From the NCBI GenBank assembly GCA_018266795.1, contig JAFDZV010000014.1:22029-86028 (forward strand): a DNA stretch of 64,000 nt, read 5' to 3'. The notes beneath the pieces were generated by a model. That model saw nothing but the letters and a program-made list of their open reading frames with translations, did not search any database and was not told the origin of the DNA. This DNA is from Bacteroidota bacterium (GTDB taxonomy: Bacteria > Bacteroidota > Ignavibacteria > OLB7). Both the position numbers and the translations under genes were made by a program. Positions 36,937-45,136 of this stretch are shown in pieces. Every line of letters starts with the position of its first letter. Positions within the stretch are counted from its first letter, which is position 1.

Positions 36937-37941
36937 ATGGTGACCTTGGGCCTGATTGGTTGCGGCTACTGGGGGCCGAATCTGGTGCGCAACTTCCGCG
37001 GCGTGCCCGGCGCTCGTCTGAAAACCGTGAGTGATCTTCGCGAGGGACGTCTCGCGAGTATTCTCGATTCCTATCCCGACCTTCACACGACAACGCAGTT
37101 CACCGAGGTTCTGGACGACCCGGAGATCGATGCCGTTGCGATCGCGACGCCGGTTGACACTCACGTTGCGCTGGTAAGCGAGGCTCTTCGGCGCGGCAAG
37201 CATGTCTTCGTGGAGAAGCCGCTGGCGCAGAGCGCAGCCGACGCCTGGAACCTGGTGGAGCTGAGCCGGAGCGCGGACAGGATCCTCGCGGTTGGCCATG
37301 TCTTCCAGTTCGCGCCCGGCGTTCGGCGCCTGAAGCGCGATCTGCAGGCCGGCGTGCTCGGCACGGTGTATCACATCTCCTCCACGCGCATCAACCCCGG
37401 CCCGCCGGATCCCGCACTGGATGTGATCTGGGATCTCGCTCCGCACGATTGCTCGATCATCCTGCATCTTCTGGACGAAACCCCCTTGAGCGTGATGGCC
37501 CGCGGCGACAGCTACAAGCGGCGCGGCATGATCGACAACGCGCACGTCGAGCTCGCATTCCCCAGCGGCGCCACCGCGCACATTCACGTCTCGTGGCTCT
37601 CCGCCAACAAGATGCGGCTCATGCAGGTCTTCGGCGAACGAGGCTCCGTGGTCTACGATGAAATGCTGGCGCTGGACGGCAAGGTGAAGCGTTTCGACAA
37701 CGGCATCGACAATCGTACCAACGTAAGCGATACGGACACGGTGAAGCTTGGCTACTCCGCGGGCGATATTCACGTGCTTCAACTGGAACAGCACGAGCCG
37801 CTCAGAATGGAATGCGAGGACTTCGTGCGCGCCGTGCGCTCCAACACGCCCGGCGCAAACAGCGGCGAGATGGGAGCCAGGGTGGTGGAGTTGCTGGAGA
37901 CCATCTCGCGTGTCGCCGTCTGGGAAAACCAGAACGCGTAG
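36937..37941 (+). CDS. Gfo/Idh/MocA family sugar dehydrogenase
   Basis: 334 residues. The N-terminal Rossmann motif is GLIGCGYWGPNLVRNF, EKPLAQS carries the conserved Lys, and the LAPHDCSIILHLL segment carries the catalytic His of the C-terminal domain. Such NAD(P)-dependent enzymes oxidise hydroxyl groups of nucleotide sugars, often making 3-keto intermediates for amino sugars. It starts immediately after the sugar transferase, with AGGGAGGCG before ATG 36937. Plausible partner: the acyltransferase fusion downstream, which needs an amino sugar acceptor. Confidence 0.9.
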   Translation: MVTLGLIGCGYWGPNLVRNFRGVPGARLKTVSDLREGRLASILDSYPDLHTTTQFTEVLDDPEIDAVAIATPVDTHVALVSEALRRGKHVFVEKPLAQSAADAWNLVELSRSADRILAVGHVFQFAPGVRRLKRDLQAGVLGTVYHISSTRINPGPPDPALDVIWDLAPHDCSIILHLLDETPLSVMARGDSYKRRGMIDNAHVELAFPSGATAHIHVSWLSANKMRLMQVFGERGSVVYDEMLALDGKVKRFDNGIDNRTNVSDTDTVKLGYSAGDIHVLQLEQHEPLRMECEDFVRAVRSNTPGANSGEMGARVVELLETISRVAVWENQNA

Positions 37942-38401
37942 CGCGGCCCGGCCGGCAAACGATTCCTCCTGCATCGGGAAGTATTCATTCCGCCTCGTTC
38001 CATTGCACCTGCGAAGGAACGAGGCGGTTCCGTGGTGGGGCACGGTGGACGCATGCATCCGGTGCTGCCGGCGCAGGTATGGGATACCACGGCCGCAGGC
38101 GCAGGTCTTCAGCCTGCGCCGAGAAATACGATCCATGACGTCTGTGACTTCATTTCGTGCAGCGTCCGCACATGGCAGAGCCTCGCCGATCGCACGGGAA
38201 AGAGTAGATTGCCGTGAACCGTTGAACGTTCGGCGCGACGGTGTGAATCCCTTGGAGTTCCTGGCATTCGGCGCCGCAACACCCGCGAGCTCTGAAACGC
38301 GTCCCGGTGTCGACAGGATCTGCCAGCCTTCCGCTCCCGCATCGCGCGCATCTGCACCGCGTCTCCGCGGCAATTGTGTCCATGCCCTGACATTGCATTT
38401 C
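37942..38401. other. gap before the E1-alpha gene
   Basis: 460 bases between the dehydrogenase and E1-alpha. The frame of E1-alpha stays open through the gap, but the translation is Arg/Ala/Ser-rich and unlike a protein. A strong terminator lies at 37990-38027. No clear promoter box is seen before 38402. Confidence 0.4.
37990..38027 (+). terminator. strong terminator after the Gfo/Idh/MocA gene
   Basis: CCGCCTCGTTCC (37990-38001) and GGAACGAGGCGG (38016-38027) form a perfect 12-bp stem with a 14-base loop, followed by TTCCGTGG. This separates the E1 module transcriptionally from the genes before it. Confidence 0.6.
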
Positions 38402-39298
38402 ATGGTTGAACTGTATCGCACAATGCGGTTGATTCGCGAGACCGAGGAACGCATCCTCGAGCTGTTCTCGCAGGGGAAGCTGCGCGGTACAACGCATACC
38501 TGCATCGGCCAGGAGGCGAACGCGGCCGGCATCATCGGACATCTGGGGAGCAACGATATCATCTTCTCCAACCACCGCTGTCACGGCCATTACCTTGCAT
38601 ACACGCGGGACGTGGACGGGCTGATCGCGGAGTTGATGGGGAAGCGTACGGGGGTGTGCGGCGGCCTGAGCGGCAGCCAGCACCTCTGCAGCGGAAACTT
38701 CTACTCCAACGGAGTGCAGGGGGGGATTGTTCCGAATGCCGTCGGCATGGCGTTCGCGGAGCGCCTGAAGGGAAGCGGGAGCATTGCAACAGTATTTCTC
38801 GGCGACGGCACACTTGGCGAGGGGGTGGTGTACGAGTCCATGAACATCGCAAGCCTCTGGCGCGCGCCGGTTCTCTTCGTGGTGGAGCACAACGGGTATG
38901 CGCAGAGCACACCCGCGCATCTGCAGATTGCCGGATCGGTTGCAGCGCGTCCGCTGGCGTTCGGCATCGATACCATGGAGATCGAGAGCACGGATGTGGA
39001 AGTGATATCGGCCGCCGCTGGAGCCGCCGTTGGGGCGGTTCGCGGGGAGATGCGTCCGGCATGCCTGATCGTCAACACGTACCGGTTCTCCCCCCACAGC
39101 AAGGGGGACGATCATCGCGATCCTGCGGAGATCGAGGAGCGCCGCAGGCGCGATCCGCTGCTCTACGCGGAGGCACGTCTGGAAGCGGAAGTGGTGGAAC
39201 GCATCGGTGCGGAGTGCCGTGCTGCGGTGGACGCGGCGGTCGCGCGCGCGCTGGAGGCGGACCGGCAGCCGAGGGAGGCGGCTGGATCGTGGCAATAG
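38402..39298 (+). CDS. 2-oxoacid dehydrogenase E1 alpha subunit (thiamine-dependent)
   Basis: 298 residues, slightly short for the family. ATG 38402 gives MVELYRTMRLIRETEERI, the standard first helix of PDH/acetoin dehydrogenase E1 alpha. HRCHGHYLAYTRD and GKRTGVCGGLSGSQHL form the active-site region, and the thiamine-diphosphate motif is GDGTLGEGVVYESMNIASLWRAPVLFVVEHN (GDG to N). It forms the E1 heterotetramer with the next gene, which overlaps it by 10 bases, and would decarboxylate a 2-oxoacid and acylate the lipoyl domain of the gene after that. Its place among polysaccharide genes is atypical for central metabolism. Confidence 0.9.
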   Translation: MVELYRTMRLIRETEERILELFSQGKLRGTTHTCIGQEANAAGIIGHLGSNDIIFSNHRCHGHYLAYTRDVDGLIAELMGKRTGVCGGLSGSQHLCSGNFYSNGVQGGIVPNAVGMAFAERLKGSGSIATVFLGDGTLGEGVVYESMNIASLWRAPVLFVVEHNGYAQSTPAHLQIAGSVAARPLAFGIDTMEIESTDVEVISAAAGAAVGAVRGEMRPACLIVNTYRFSPHSKGDDHRDPAEIEERRRRDPLLYAEARLEAEVVERIGAECRAAVDAAVARALEADRQPREAAGSWQ

Positions 39299-40347
39299 CT
39301 GAGACATCGGCGCAGCGGCAGGGGCAGCCGGGCATGCGCACCGTGGCCGGTGCCATCAACGGCGCGCTGCATGCGATCTTCGAGGGAGACGATCGCGTGC
39401 ATCTGATCGGCGAGGACCTGCTGGATCCCTACGGAGGCGCGTTCAAGATTTCGCGCGGGCTCTCCACACGGTGGCCCGCCCGCGTGCACGCAACGCCTAT
39501 CAGCGAGGCGGCAATCGTTGGGATCTGCGGCGGCATGGCGATGCGCGGCCTGCGTCCCGTTGCCGAGATCATGTTCGGAGACTTCATCGCGCTTGCGTTC
39601 GATCAGATTCTGAATCACGTAACGAAGTTCGCCGCGATGTACAACGGGCAGGCGTCCGCTCCGGTCACCATACGTACTCCGATGGGAGGGGGGCGCGGAT
39701 ACGGCCCCACGCACAGCCAGTCGCTGGAGAAGTATCTGGTTGGCGTTCCCGGACTCGACGTTGTTGCGGTGAGCCACCTGCACGACATCGAGCGGATGTA
39801 TCGTACAGCGATATGCGAGTCCGACGTGCCGACCGTGATCGTGGAGAACAAGCTTCTCTACGGGCAGGAGCTTGCGGAGGTCGTGGAGGGGAGGATGAAC
39901 GGATTCGCGGTGGAGCGGAGCAGCAGGCCCTACGAGACCATCACGCTTTCGCTTGCCGGCTTTCGCCGGGCCGATGCAACCATCGTCACCTACGGCGGGA
40001 TGACGCGCCTGGCGCTGGAGGTTGCGCGCCGCATGCTGATCGAGCACGAGATCACGGCCGACGTCGTGGTGCTTGGGTGTCTCTCGCCCCTTCCGTTCGA
40101 TGAAATGGTGCCGGCCGCCCGCCGTTCGCGACGCGTTGTCGTGCTGGAGGAGGGAACCGGGCGCCTGGGGATCGGAGCGGAGATTGCGAGCGTGCTGAGC
40201 GAGCGGTTGTTCGGAACGCTTGCCGCGCCGGTGCTCCGCGTGGCGGCGGAGGATACGATTGTTCCGGCGGCGAGGCATCTGGAGGAGCGGATGCTGCCGA
40301 ACGCCGAACGTCTGGAGCGTGCTCTGCTGAGCATTGTCGATCGCTGA
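39289..40347 (+). CDS. 2-oxoacid dehydrogenase E1 beta subunit
   Basis: 352 residues from GTG 39289, preceded by GGAGGCGG and overlapping the E1 alpha end; ATG 39334 is an alternative. MRTVAGAINGALHAIFEGDDRVHLIGEDL is the typical E1 beta start. ISEAAIVGICGGMAMRGLRPVAEIMFGDF is the thiamine-site segment with the catalytic Glu, and the C-terminal transketolase domain has VVVLEEGTGRLGIGAEIASV. The subunit completes a functional E1 with the preceding gene. There is no dihydrolipoamide dehydrogenase (E3) gene in the window. Confidence 0.9.
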   Translation: MAIAETSAQRQGQPGMRTVAGAINGALHAIFEGDDRVHLIGEDLLDPYGGAFKISRGLSTRWPARVHATPISEAAIVGICGGMAMRGLRPVAEIMFGDFIALAFDQILNHVTKFAAMYNGQASAPVTIRTPMGGGRGYGPTHSQSLEKYLVGVPGLDVVAVSHLHDIERMYRTAICESDVPTVIVENKLLYGQELAEVVEGRMNGFAVERSSRPYETITLSLAGFRRADATIVTYGGMTRLALEVARRMLIEHEITADVVVLGCLSPLPFDEMVPAARRSRRVVVLEEGTGRLGIGAEIASVLSERLFGTLAAPVLRVAAEDTIVPAARHLEERMLPNAERLERALLSIVDR

Positions 40348-40367
40348 TCATCAATCAACATCGTTGC

Positions 40368-41477
40368 ATGACAGGCATAGTAATTCCGCAGCTCGACGCG
40401 AACAGCGAAACGGTGAAACTGGTTCGCTGGGAGGTTGAGGATGGAGCCGGCGTATCGCGCGGCGACGTGCTCTGCACGGTCGAGACCAGCAAGGCGATCT
40501 TCGAGGTGGAGGCGGAGGCGCCGGGCCTTGTTGTCCGTCTGGAGCCGGAGGGGGCGATGGTGGCATTCAACGTGCCGATCGGCTATGTTGTTGCCGATGA
40601 GGCGGAGGCCGGGCGCGTACGGGCCGGGCATCGTCCTGCGGAGCCGGCAGAGGTCTCCGATCAGGCCCCCCTCGGTGCAACGAAGCGTGCGGTGCAGCTT
40701 GCGCGGCAGCACAACGTGGATCTGGCGAAGGTGCCGTCGGACGGCATCGTTACCGAGAGCGACGTGCAGGGATATCTGAAGGCCGCCGGACGTCTGGCGG
40801 GCGAGCGGATGAAGCCGGGCGAGCTTCCCGACGCCGTACGGCGCGTGCTGGTGATCGGCGCCGGCTACGGTGCGATGCAGGTGATCGACATCCTTCTCAA
40901 CTATCCCGATGTGCGTGTTGCCGGCTGCGTGGACGACGACGCGAACCTTCACGGCACGGAGATATTCGGCGCGCCGGTGATCGGGCCGATCGGCGAGCTC
41001 GAGAACTACTGGAAGGAGCGGCGTTTCGATTGCGCTATCATCGCCATCTCCACGAACATCGGCCTTCGCGTCCGCTTCTTCAACCGCTGCGCGGAACTGG
41101 GCATCCCGATGATCAACGCGATCGATCCCACGGTGCGCATCAATCGCGGCGCCGTTATCGGCACCGGGAACATCATCTGCAGCCAGTGCCATATCGGTGT
41201 TGCGGCGCGCATCGGCGACAACAACTTCATCAGTGCGCACAACAGCATCGATCATCACAACGTGTGGGGCTCGCATATCACAACGGGGCCGAACTGCGCC
41301 ACGTCCGGCGCGGTGACGGTTGGGAGCGAGGTGAAGTTCGGCACCGGCGTGTTCGTGCAGCCCAATCTCTCGATCGGCGCCGGCGCCGTTATCGCATCCG
41401 GGGCGATCATCATCCGCCCCATCCCGGAACGCCATGCCGTGAAGGTGAAGGTGGCCACGGAGGTTGTGGCGTTGTAG
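40368..41477 (+). CDS. lipoyl domain + E3/E1-binding domain fused to PglD/NeuD-type acyltransferase
   Basis: 369 residues with three parts. Residues 1-80 are a lipoyl domain (IVIPQLDANSETVKLVRWEV) with the lipoylated Lys at position 42 in ETSKA. Residues about 101-138 are a peripheral subunit-binding domain (ATKRAVQLARQHNVDLAKV, GIVTESDVQGYL). Residues about 157-369 are a sugar acyltransferase: a PglD N-terminal Rossmann domain (VLVIGAGYGAMQVIDILL) and a left-handed beta-helix with HIGVAARIGDN and the IDHHNVWG segment holding the likely catalytic His. An E2 would carry a CAT-type transferase here instead. With E1 alpha/beta directly upstream (20-base gap), the acyl group made on lipoate may be delivered to an amino sugar. 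Reaction inferred, not shown. Confidence 0.88.
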   Translation: MTGIVIPQLDANSETVKLVRWEVEDGAGVSRGDVLCTVETSKAIFEVEAEAPGLVVRLEPEGAMVAFNVPIGYVVADEAEAGRVRAGHRPAEPAEVSDQAPLGATKRAVQLARQHNVDLAKVPSDGIVTESDVQGYLKAAGRLAGERMKPGELPDAVRRVLVIGAGYGAMQVIDILLNYPDVRVAGCVDDDANLHGTEIFGAPVIGPIGELENYWKERRFDCAIIAISTNIGLRVRFFNRCAELGIPMINAIDPTVRINRGAVIGTGNIICSQCHIGVAARIGDNNFISAHNSIDHHNVWGSHITTGPNCATSGAVTVGSEVKFGTGVFVQPNLSIGAGAVIASGAIIIRPIPERHAVKVKVATEVVAL

Positions 41478-41511
41478 TCAGTAGTTGGTTGTCAGTTGTC
41501 AGTGGTCAGTC
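41477..41511 (+). repeat. heptanucleotide repeat array D abutting a start codon
   Basis: Five 7-base units (GTCAGTA, GTTGGTT, GTCAGTT, GTCAGTG, GTCAGTC) fill the whole space from the last base of the preceding stop codon to the ATG at 41512. No ribosome binding site is left. No inverted arm is seen here. Confidence 0.8.
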
Positions 41512-42639
41512 ATGTCCGAAACGATTATCATCACCGGCGGTGCCGGGTTCATCGGGTCGCATCTCGCGGACCGGCTGCTTGCGCTGGGACACCGCGTGCG
41601 CGTGCTGGACAACCTGACCGAACGTGTGCACAGGAACGGCAGGCCGGCCTACCTCTCGCCGGCGATCGAATTCATCGAGGGGGATGTACGCCACCGGGAT
41701 GCAATGGTCCGCGCGCTTCGCGGAGCCGACGTGGTGTTTCACTTCGCCGCCTATCAGGATTATCAGCAGGACTTCTCCACCTTCTTTCACACGAACGCCG
41801 TCTCCACGGCACTGATCTACGAGCTCATCGTTCAGGAACGGCTTCCGGTGCGGAAGGTGGTGGTGGCATCCTCGCAGTTCGTGCAGGGAGACGGGCTCTA
41901 TCGCACTGCCGATGGCGAGGTGGTTGCTCCGATGTTCCGTTCCGCCGAACAGTTGGAGCGAGGCGATTGGGAGTTCCGTGACGCGGAGGGGCGCCCGATG
42001 CAATGGCTGTGGACGCCCGAGACGCATGCCGGTCCGGCCAATGCGTACGCGATGAGCAAGTTCTCGCAGGAGCAGCAGGCGATGCGGTTCGGGGAGCGGT
42101 ATGCCATCCCGTCCACCGCGCTCCGCTTCTCCATCGTCCAGGGCTCGCGCCAGTCCTTCTACAACACCTACTCCGGCGCGTGCCGCATCTTCTCGCTCCA
42201 CTACTACTTCGGCAAGGCACCTACAATCTACGAGGATGGCCGGCAGCGCCGCGACTTCGTGAACATCCACGATGTGATCGACGCGAATGTGCTCGTCATG
42301 AACGATCACCGCACGGATTATCAGGTGTTCAATGTTGGCGGCGGCACGGCCTGGACTGTCTCCCAGCTTGCCTCGACAGTGGCGCAGGTGTTCGGGCGGG
42401 AGGATCTGGAGCCGCTTCTTCCCGGAAGCTATCGTTACGGCGATACGCGCCATGCCTGCAGCGATATCTCGAAGCTCCGCGCGCTTGGATGGGAGCCGAA
42501 GCGCAGCATGGAACAGTCCGTGCGCGAGTACGTGGCGTATCTGAACGAGCAGACGAATGTGGATGACATCCTTGCCTTCGCAACCGAGAACATGCGGATG
42601 CAGAACGTGGTTCGGCAGGCGCGGCCACACGGCCTGTAG
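41512..42639 (+). CDS. NAD-dependent nucleotide-sugar epimerase/dehydratase
   Basis: 375 residues, extended SDR family. TGGAGFIGSHLADRLLALG is the NAD-binding motif, and YAMSK holds the catalytic Tyr and Lys. FVNIHDVIDANVLVMND and FNVGGGTAWTV are C-terminal substrate-domain motifs as in WcaG/GalE-type enzymes. It probably supplies a modified NDP-sugar. The start codon lies directly after repeat array D, so translation may depend on coupling to the upstream gene. Confidence 0.88.
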   Translation: MSETIIITGGAGFIGSHLADRLLALGHRVRVLDNLTERVHRNGRPAYLSPAIEFIEGDVRHRDAMVRALRGADVVFHFAAYQDYQQDFSTFFHTNAVSTALIYELIVQERLPVRKVVVASSQFVQGDGLYRTADGEVVAPMFRSAEQLERGDWEFRDAEGRPMQWLWTPETHAGPANAYAMSKFSQEQQAMRFGERYAIPSTALRFSIVQGSRQSFYNTYSGACRIFSLHYYFGKAPTIYEDGRQRRDFVNIHDVIDANVLVMNDHRTDYQVFNVGGGTAWTVSQLASTVAQVFGREDLEPLLPGSYRYGDTRHACSDISKLRALGWEPKRSMEQSVREYVAYLNEQTNVDDILAFATENMRMQNVVRQARPHGL

Positions 42640-42687
42640 CCTTGGCAGGGGACGGCGCGCGCGGGTGCGCAGGTCGCCGGAATAGCG

Positions 42688-42695
42688 TAGATTGG
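42688..42695 (+). promoter_or_regulatory. possible minus-7 box before the FemAB-like gene
   Basis: TAGATTGG matches TAnnTTTG with one mismatch, 35 bases before ATG 42731. Confidence 0.35.
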
Positions 42696-42730
42696 GGCCC
42701 GTTACGAACAGGAGCCTTCCGGATTCGCGC

Positions 42731-43765
42731 ATGAGCCCAACGGTTATTCAGATGGACCCGGCCGACCGGCGATGGCTTGCGTTCCTGGAGTCGCGGCCCG
42801 AGGCGGGCATCTTCCATCATCCGGCGTGGCTGTCCGTACTGGCGGAATGCTACGGCTTCCCCTGCTTCGTGGTCGCACGCGAGCAGGGGAGGGAGATCGT
42901 TGCCGGACTCCCGGTGATGGAGGTGCGCGGATCGCTGCGCGGGCACCGGCTTGTTTCCCTTCCGTTCACCGATCACTGCCGGCCGCTGGGGGATGCCGTG
43001 TGGCTGCCGGGTCTGCTGGATGCTGTGGATCGGGAGCGGACCGTACGCGGCGTCGCGCGGGCGGAGATCGCCTGGCTTCTCGATGAACGTCCCGGGCTGT
43101 ACCGTGGAAGCCCGTTGTGGCTGCACGAGACGCCGCTCGATGCCGACATCTCCGGGCTCGAGGCCCGCCTGCACCGTACGCGCGTGCGCCAGCCTGTCGA
43201 ACATGCGCGCCGCGCCGGTGTTACGGTTGCGCGCGCGGCAACGCCGGAGGCGCTGGAAACGTTCTACGATCTTCATCTCGCGACACGGCAGCGTCAAGGT
43301 GTTCCCGTGCAGCCCAGGCGCTTCTTTCGTCTCGTCGCCGAACGCCTGCTTGCACGTGAGTACGGATTCGTCTCGATTGCATCGTACAACGGCAGTCCCG
43401 TCGCGGGTGCGCTGTTCCTCGCCTGGAACGGCAGGATTGTTTTCAAGTTCGGGGCTTCGCAACCGAAACACTGGGACGTATCTCCCAACCACGCCCTGCT
43501 CTGGGACGCGATGGTCTGGGGAGTGCGGAATGGCTTCCGGGTGTTCGATTGGGGAAAGACCGGAAGGGATCAGGAAAGCCTTCGCGAGTTCAAGCGTGCT
43601 TGGGGAACGATTGAACGCGAGACGGCTCTCATGGTGATGAGCGACCATCACCCCGGTTCGCATGAGTCGGGCCTGTTCCATCGCGTCGCAGGGGGGATAG
43701 TGAGGCACTCGCCCAGGTGGGTGTGCCGGAGTGTGGGGGAGATCTTCTACGGGCGCCTTGCCTGA
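42731..43765 (+). CDS. FemAB-like GNAT-family acyl/aminoacyl transferase
   Basis: 344 residues. FHHPAWLSVLAECYGFPCFVVARE and GLPVMEVRGSLRGHRLVSLPFTDHC match the first GNAT half of FemAB-type proteins found in exopolysaccharide loci. ALFLAWNGRIVFKFGASQPKHWDVSPNHALLWDAMVWG matches the second. Family members transfer acyl or aminoacyl groups; in exopolysaccharide loci they are thought to decorate the glycan. Cytoplasmic, with no signal peptide. The next gene begins 6 bases later. Confidence 0.8.
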   Translation: MSPTVIQMDPADRRWLAFLESRPEAGIFHHPAWLSVLAECYGFPCFVVAREQGREIVAGLPVMEVRGSLRGHRLVSLPFTDHCRPLGDAVWLPGLLDAVDRERTVRGVARAEIAWLLDERPGLYRGSPLWLHETPLDADISGLEARLHRTRVRQPVEHARRAGVTVARAATPEALETFYDLHLATRQRQGVPVQPRRFFRLVAERLLAREYGFVSIASYNGSPVAGALFLAWNGRIVFKFGASQPKHWDVSPNHALLWDAMVWGVRNGFRVFDWGKTGRDQESLREFKRAWGTIERETALMVMSDHHPGSHESGLFHRVAGGIVRHSPRWVCRSVGEIFYGRLA

Positions 43766-43771
43766 CACAGC

Positions 43772-45133
43772 ATGGAGCATCGAGATCACGACATGGATTA
43801 TCCGAACGCGCCCTGGAAACTCTGGCAGTTGCTGGATCCGGGAATCAGCGCGGAGGACTGGCAGCAGGCCATCTATCACGCACTTCATGCGCTGGATGGA
43901 TTGCCGGCGTTGAATGCCGGCCGTGACCTGACCAGTCTGGTGGATACCATCCTTACCGAACGGCAGTTCGGGCCGGAGCACTGGCGCCTGAGCGCCATCC
44001 GCCGGTTCTACTACAGTGCGATCCGGCCCCTCCTTCCCGTTTCCCTGCGCCCCATGCTGCGGCGCATGTTTCTGTCGCGCCAGCGAAACAATGCTCTGTT
44101 GCGCTGGCCGATCGAGGATCGCTATGTGCGGTTTCAGGTGGAGATGCTTCGCAACCTGATCGCGCGGCGCGGCGTTGAGGAGCTTCCCTACATGGCTCTC
44201 TGGCCGCAGGGACGGCGCTATGCGTTCGTGCTGACGCATGATATCGAATCCAGCGTCGGGCAGGACTTCGTCTGCGCCGTCGCCGATCTGGAGGAACGCT
44301 TCGGCTTCCGCTCCGCGTTCAACTTCGTTGCGGAGGACTATCGTGTGGATCGCGGGCTGATGCACGATCTGCGCGAGCGCGGCTTCGAGATCGGGGTCCA
44401 CGGCCTGAAGCACGACGGCAAGCTGTTCCGCTCCCGCAAGTCCTTCGGCGAGCAGGCCACGCGCATCAACGCTTACCTGCGCGAGTGGGGAGCCGCCGGC
44501 TTCCGTTCGCCGTTCACGCACCGGCATCCCGACTGGATGCAGGCGCTGCAGGCCGAATACGATTCCTCCTTCTTCGACACCGATCCGTTCGAGACCATCC
44601 CCGGCGGCACGATGAGCATCTGGCCGTTTCAACTGGGCCGGCTCACGGAGTTGCCGTTCACGCTCTCGCAGGATCACACGCTCGTCTCCACGCTCGCGGA
44701 GAACACGCCGCGACTCTGGCTGGACAAGATTCAGTTCATCGAGCGGCACAGCGGCATGGCGATGATGATCACGCATCCGGACTATCTGCGGCTGCCGGAG
44801 TTCTTCAGCGTCTACGAGAAGTTCCTGCGTGTGATGAGCGTGCGTACCGGCTACTGGCATGCGCTTCCGCGCGACGTTGCGCGCTGGTGGCGCGGGCGCG
44901 GCGCTCTGCCCGGCATCGGGCTGGACGAGGAGGGCGCGTTGAAGATATTCCCGGAAGGTAGCGTTGGAACGATTCGCGTTGGCGACTCCCGCAGCGACAA
45001 CGATCCGTTCAGCACCATCGTGGTGCGGCCGGGGCGTGCCGTGGTGGACCTGCGCAACTCGTCGGACCTGCCGATGTTCTCGCATCTCCTTCCCGCTGCG
45101 ATGCTTCTCGGCGGGCTGGGATTCCTGGCCTGA
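43772..45133 (+). CDS. polysaccharide deacetylase-like protein
   Basis: 453 residues. The central NodB-type fold has FVLTHDIESSVGQDF (Asp of motif 1), IGVHGLKHDGKLF (metal His residues of motif 2) and AGFRSPFTHRHPDWM (motif 3). An N-terminal helical region of about 110 residues and a C-terminal beta-rich tail of about 70 residues are extra. Likely de-N-acetylates or otherwise modifies a glycan; no signal peptide, so it would act in the cytoplasm on precursors. Co-transcribed with the FemAB-like gene. Confidence 0.78.
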   Translation: MEHRDHDMDYPNAPWKLWQLLDPGISAEDWQQAIYHALHALDGLPALNAGRDLTSLVDTILTERQFGPEHWRLSAIRRFYYSAIRPLLPVSLRPMLRRMFLSRQRNNALLRWPIEDRYVRFQVEMLRNLIARRGVEELPYMALWPQGRRYAFVLTHDIESSVGQDFVCAVADLEERFGFRSAFNFVAEDYRVDRGLMHDLRERGFEIGVHGLKHDGKLFRSRKSFGEQATRINAYLREWGAAGFRSPFTHRHPDWMQALQAEYDSSFFDTDPFETIPGGTMSIWPFQLGRLTELPFTLSQDHTLVSTLAENTPRLWLDKIQFIERHSGMAMMITHPDYLRLPEFFSVYEKFLRVMSVRTGYWHALPRDVARWWRGRGALPGIGLDEEGALKIFPEGSVGTIRVGDSRSDNDPFSTIVVRPGRAVVDLRNSSDLPMFSHLLPAAMLLGGLGFLA

Positions 45134-45136
45134 GCA

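Noticed and set aside
37748..38401. Long N-terminal extension of E1 alpha
   Set aside because: The frame is open back into the dehydrogenase gene, but the translation is Arg/Ser/Ala-rich, crosses a strong terminator hairpin and has no family similarity.
38656..39288. Long N-terminal extension of E1 beta
   Set aside because: It overlaps E1 alpha in another frame and translates to a Gly/Arg/Ala-rich shadow; the family start is near 39289.
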